A stretch of 41,809 nucleotides of DNA, taken from assembly GCA_902784425.1 (NCBI GenBank), contig CACZUS010000015.1:1-41809 (forward strand). The letters run 5' to 3'. Of this stretch, positions 41,066-41,809 are shown piece after piece. The translations under genes and the position numbers were made by a program. The notes below the pieces were generated by a model, which searched no databases, was not told where the DNA came from, and worked only from the letters and a program-made list of their open reading frames with translations. Positions within the stretch are counted from its first letter, which is position 1; every line of letters begins with the position of its first letter. The stretch comes from an uncultured Bacteroidales bacterium. Lineage in GTDB: Bacteria; Bacteroidota; Bacteroidia; Bacteroidales; Paludibacteraceae.

Positions 41066-41809
41066 ATGAAATACAGTAAAAAGATATGGGGCGCAGTGTG
41101 CTGCTTGTTGGGTGTCTCCATGACACTTAGTGCACAACAAGACATGCTGCTGACACAAGAGTACTTCTCAAGGGTGAATAGAAATCCAGCTGCAACAGGA
41201 AATTCAAATGACATTGATATCTTTCTGCACGGACGTATCCAATGGGTGGGAGTGGACAACGGTCCGAAAACATTCGTACTGAATGCGACAGACTACGAGG
41301 ATAAAATCCGCTCAGGATTCGGTCTCTCTTACACATTCGATGCCATGGGTGTGAAACATCACAACTCCAATGTGAAAGTCTCCTACAACTATCAGTTCAA
41401 CCTAAACAAGAACAATATTCTTGCCTTGGGATTGGGTGCTGGAGTTAATATACTAAGTTATAACAACTTGGCAAATATTCTTGACGATGATAGTGAGAGA
41501 TCTGATTTGTCTTATCTGAATGAGACGGGACGAGTACTCAGTCCGGATTTCAGTTTCGGATTGGACTTGAACAATCCTCACTTCAATTTTGGAGCTTCAA
41601 TCGACCATATTTTGGCAGGAGAAGAATCAAACACACATCAAAGAAGAACATTGTACGCATACGTATCTGTACCATTCGTGTTGGGCGAGAAATTGGATAT
41701 GATACCAAGTTTGACCTACATGCATCAGAAATACACCAATGTGGCAGACCTCACGCTCCTGTTCTTCTTGCAGAGAAGTTACTGGGCAGGCGTGACCTGG
41801 AGACCCGAC
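41066..41809 (+). CDS. porP: PorP/SprF-family protein, copy 2 (cut by the window end)
   Basis: The first 248 codons are present and the frame runs off the window. By hand comparison with copy 1 there are about 45 base differences over 744 nt but only four amino-acid changes: L8W, a V to I in GVNIL, D to E in LNETG, and R to H in SNTHQR. The signal peptide and QQDMLLTQEY opening are the same. Long stretches, for example between about 41235 and 41385, are almost identical in DNA sequence. A good AGAGGAG precedes the ATG closely. It is presumably the partner for the preceding 521-residue cargo. Confidence 0.9.
   Translation, partial: MKYSKKIWGAVCCLLGVSMTLSAQQDMLLTQEYFSRVNRNPAATGNSNDIDIFLHGRIQWVGVDNGPKTFVLNATDYEDKIRSGFGLSYTFDAMGVKHHNSNVKVSYNYQFNLNKNNILALGLGAGVNILSYNNLANILDDDSERSDLSYLNETGRVLSPDFSFGLDLNNPHFNFGASIDHILAGEESNTHQRRTLYAYVSVPFVLGEKLDMIPSLTYMHQKYTNVADLTLLFFLQRSYWAGVTWRPD

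Noticed and set aside
38515-41809. Assembly duplication as explanation for the two porP copies
   Set aside because: About 45 scattered differences, mostly synonymous, and unrelated flanks show that they are two real genes.

Overview
The window looks like a chromosomal segment of an AT-rich Bacteroidota bacterium, most likely of the order Bacteroidales. The evidence is: a complex I operon of the 11-subunit type with a fused nuoCD and no nuoEFG; a long-form pyrophosphate-dependent phosphofructokinase; type IX secretion (T9SS) cargo proteins with type B (CHU_C, gliding-motility-associated) C-terminal domains next to PorP/SprF-like proteins; start codons without strong Shine-Dalgarno sites; and many promoters of the Bacteroidota form TTTG, about 19-20 nt, TAnnTTTG. 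I cannot name the genus.

Layout. 1-2265: the tail of a DUF1294 membrane protein, then purU overlapping a THUMP-like methyltransferase gene. 2300-2770: a lipoprotein on the other strand. 2950-4414: a repeat-rich island with a HigBA toxin-antitoxin module and an internally deleted copy of it, both bounded by the same inverted repeat. 4571-6354: mnmA and a convergent tetrapyrrole-methylase-family methyltransferase. 6600-6779: a candidate structured ncRNA with a strong terminator. 6984-17028: nuoA-B-CD-H-I-J-K-L-M-N on the minus strand, preceded by a 28-codon ORF and a terminator hairpin that together look like an attenuator. 17462-19597: a large TPR protein. 19881-19954: tRNA-Arg(ACG). 20172-23020: a TetR regulator divergent from a substrate-binding lipoprotein and FecCD permease with no adjacent ATPase. 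23124-24689: two tandem outer-membrane-protein paralogues separated by a decayed copy of the 3' end of the neighbouring pfp gene. 24767-26380: pfp. 26744-26972: a compact transcription unit for a 19-residue peptide. 27075-30292: a DUF4253 protein, a YegP-like protein, cca and a small basic protein.

30387 to the end is a T9SS surface-protein locus. It holds three secreted proteins ending in CHU_C domains (about 1373, 957 and 521 residues), a PD40 beta-propeller protein, and two nearly identical PorP/SprF-like genes, the last cut by the window end. The spacing suggests one operon from 34723 onward in which PorP-like outer membrane proteins serve the cargo encoded beside them.

The strongest candidates for something not well described are the two small-peptide/terminator units (nuo leader and 26820), the inverted-repeat-bounded toxin-antitoxin cassette, the unassigned ncRNA, the duplication scar between the outer membrane protein genes, and the cargo/PorP locus.
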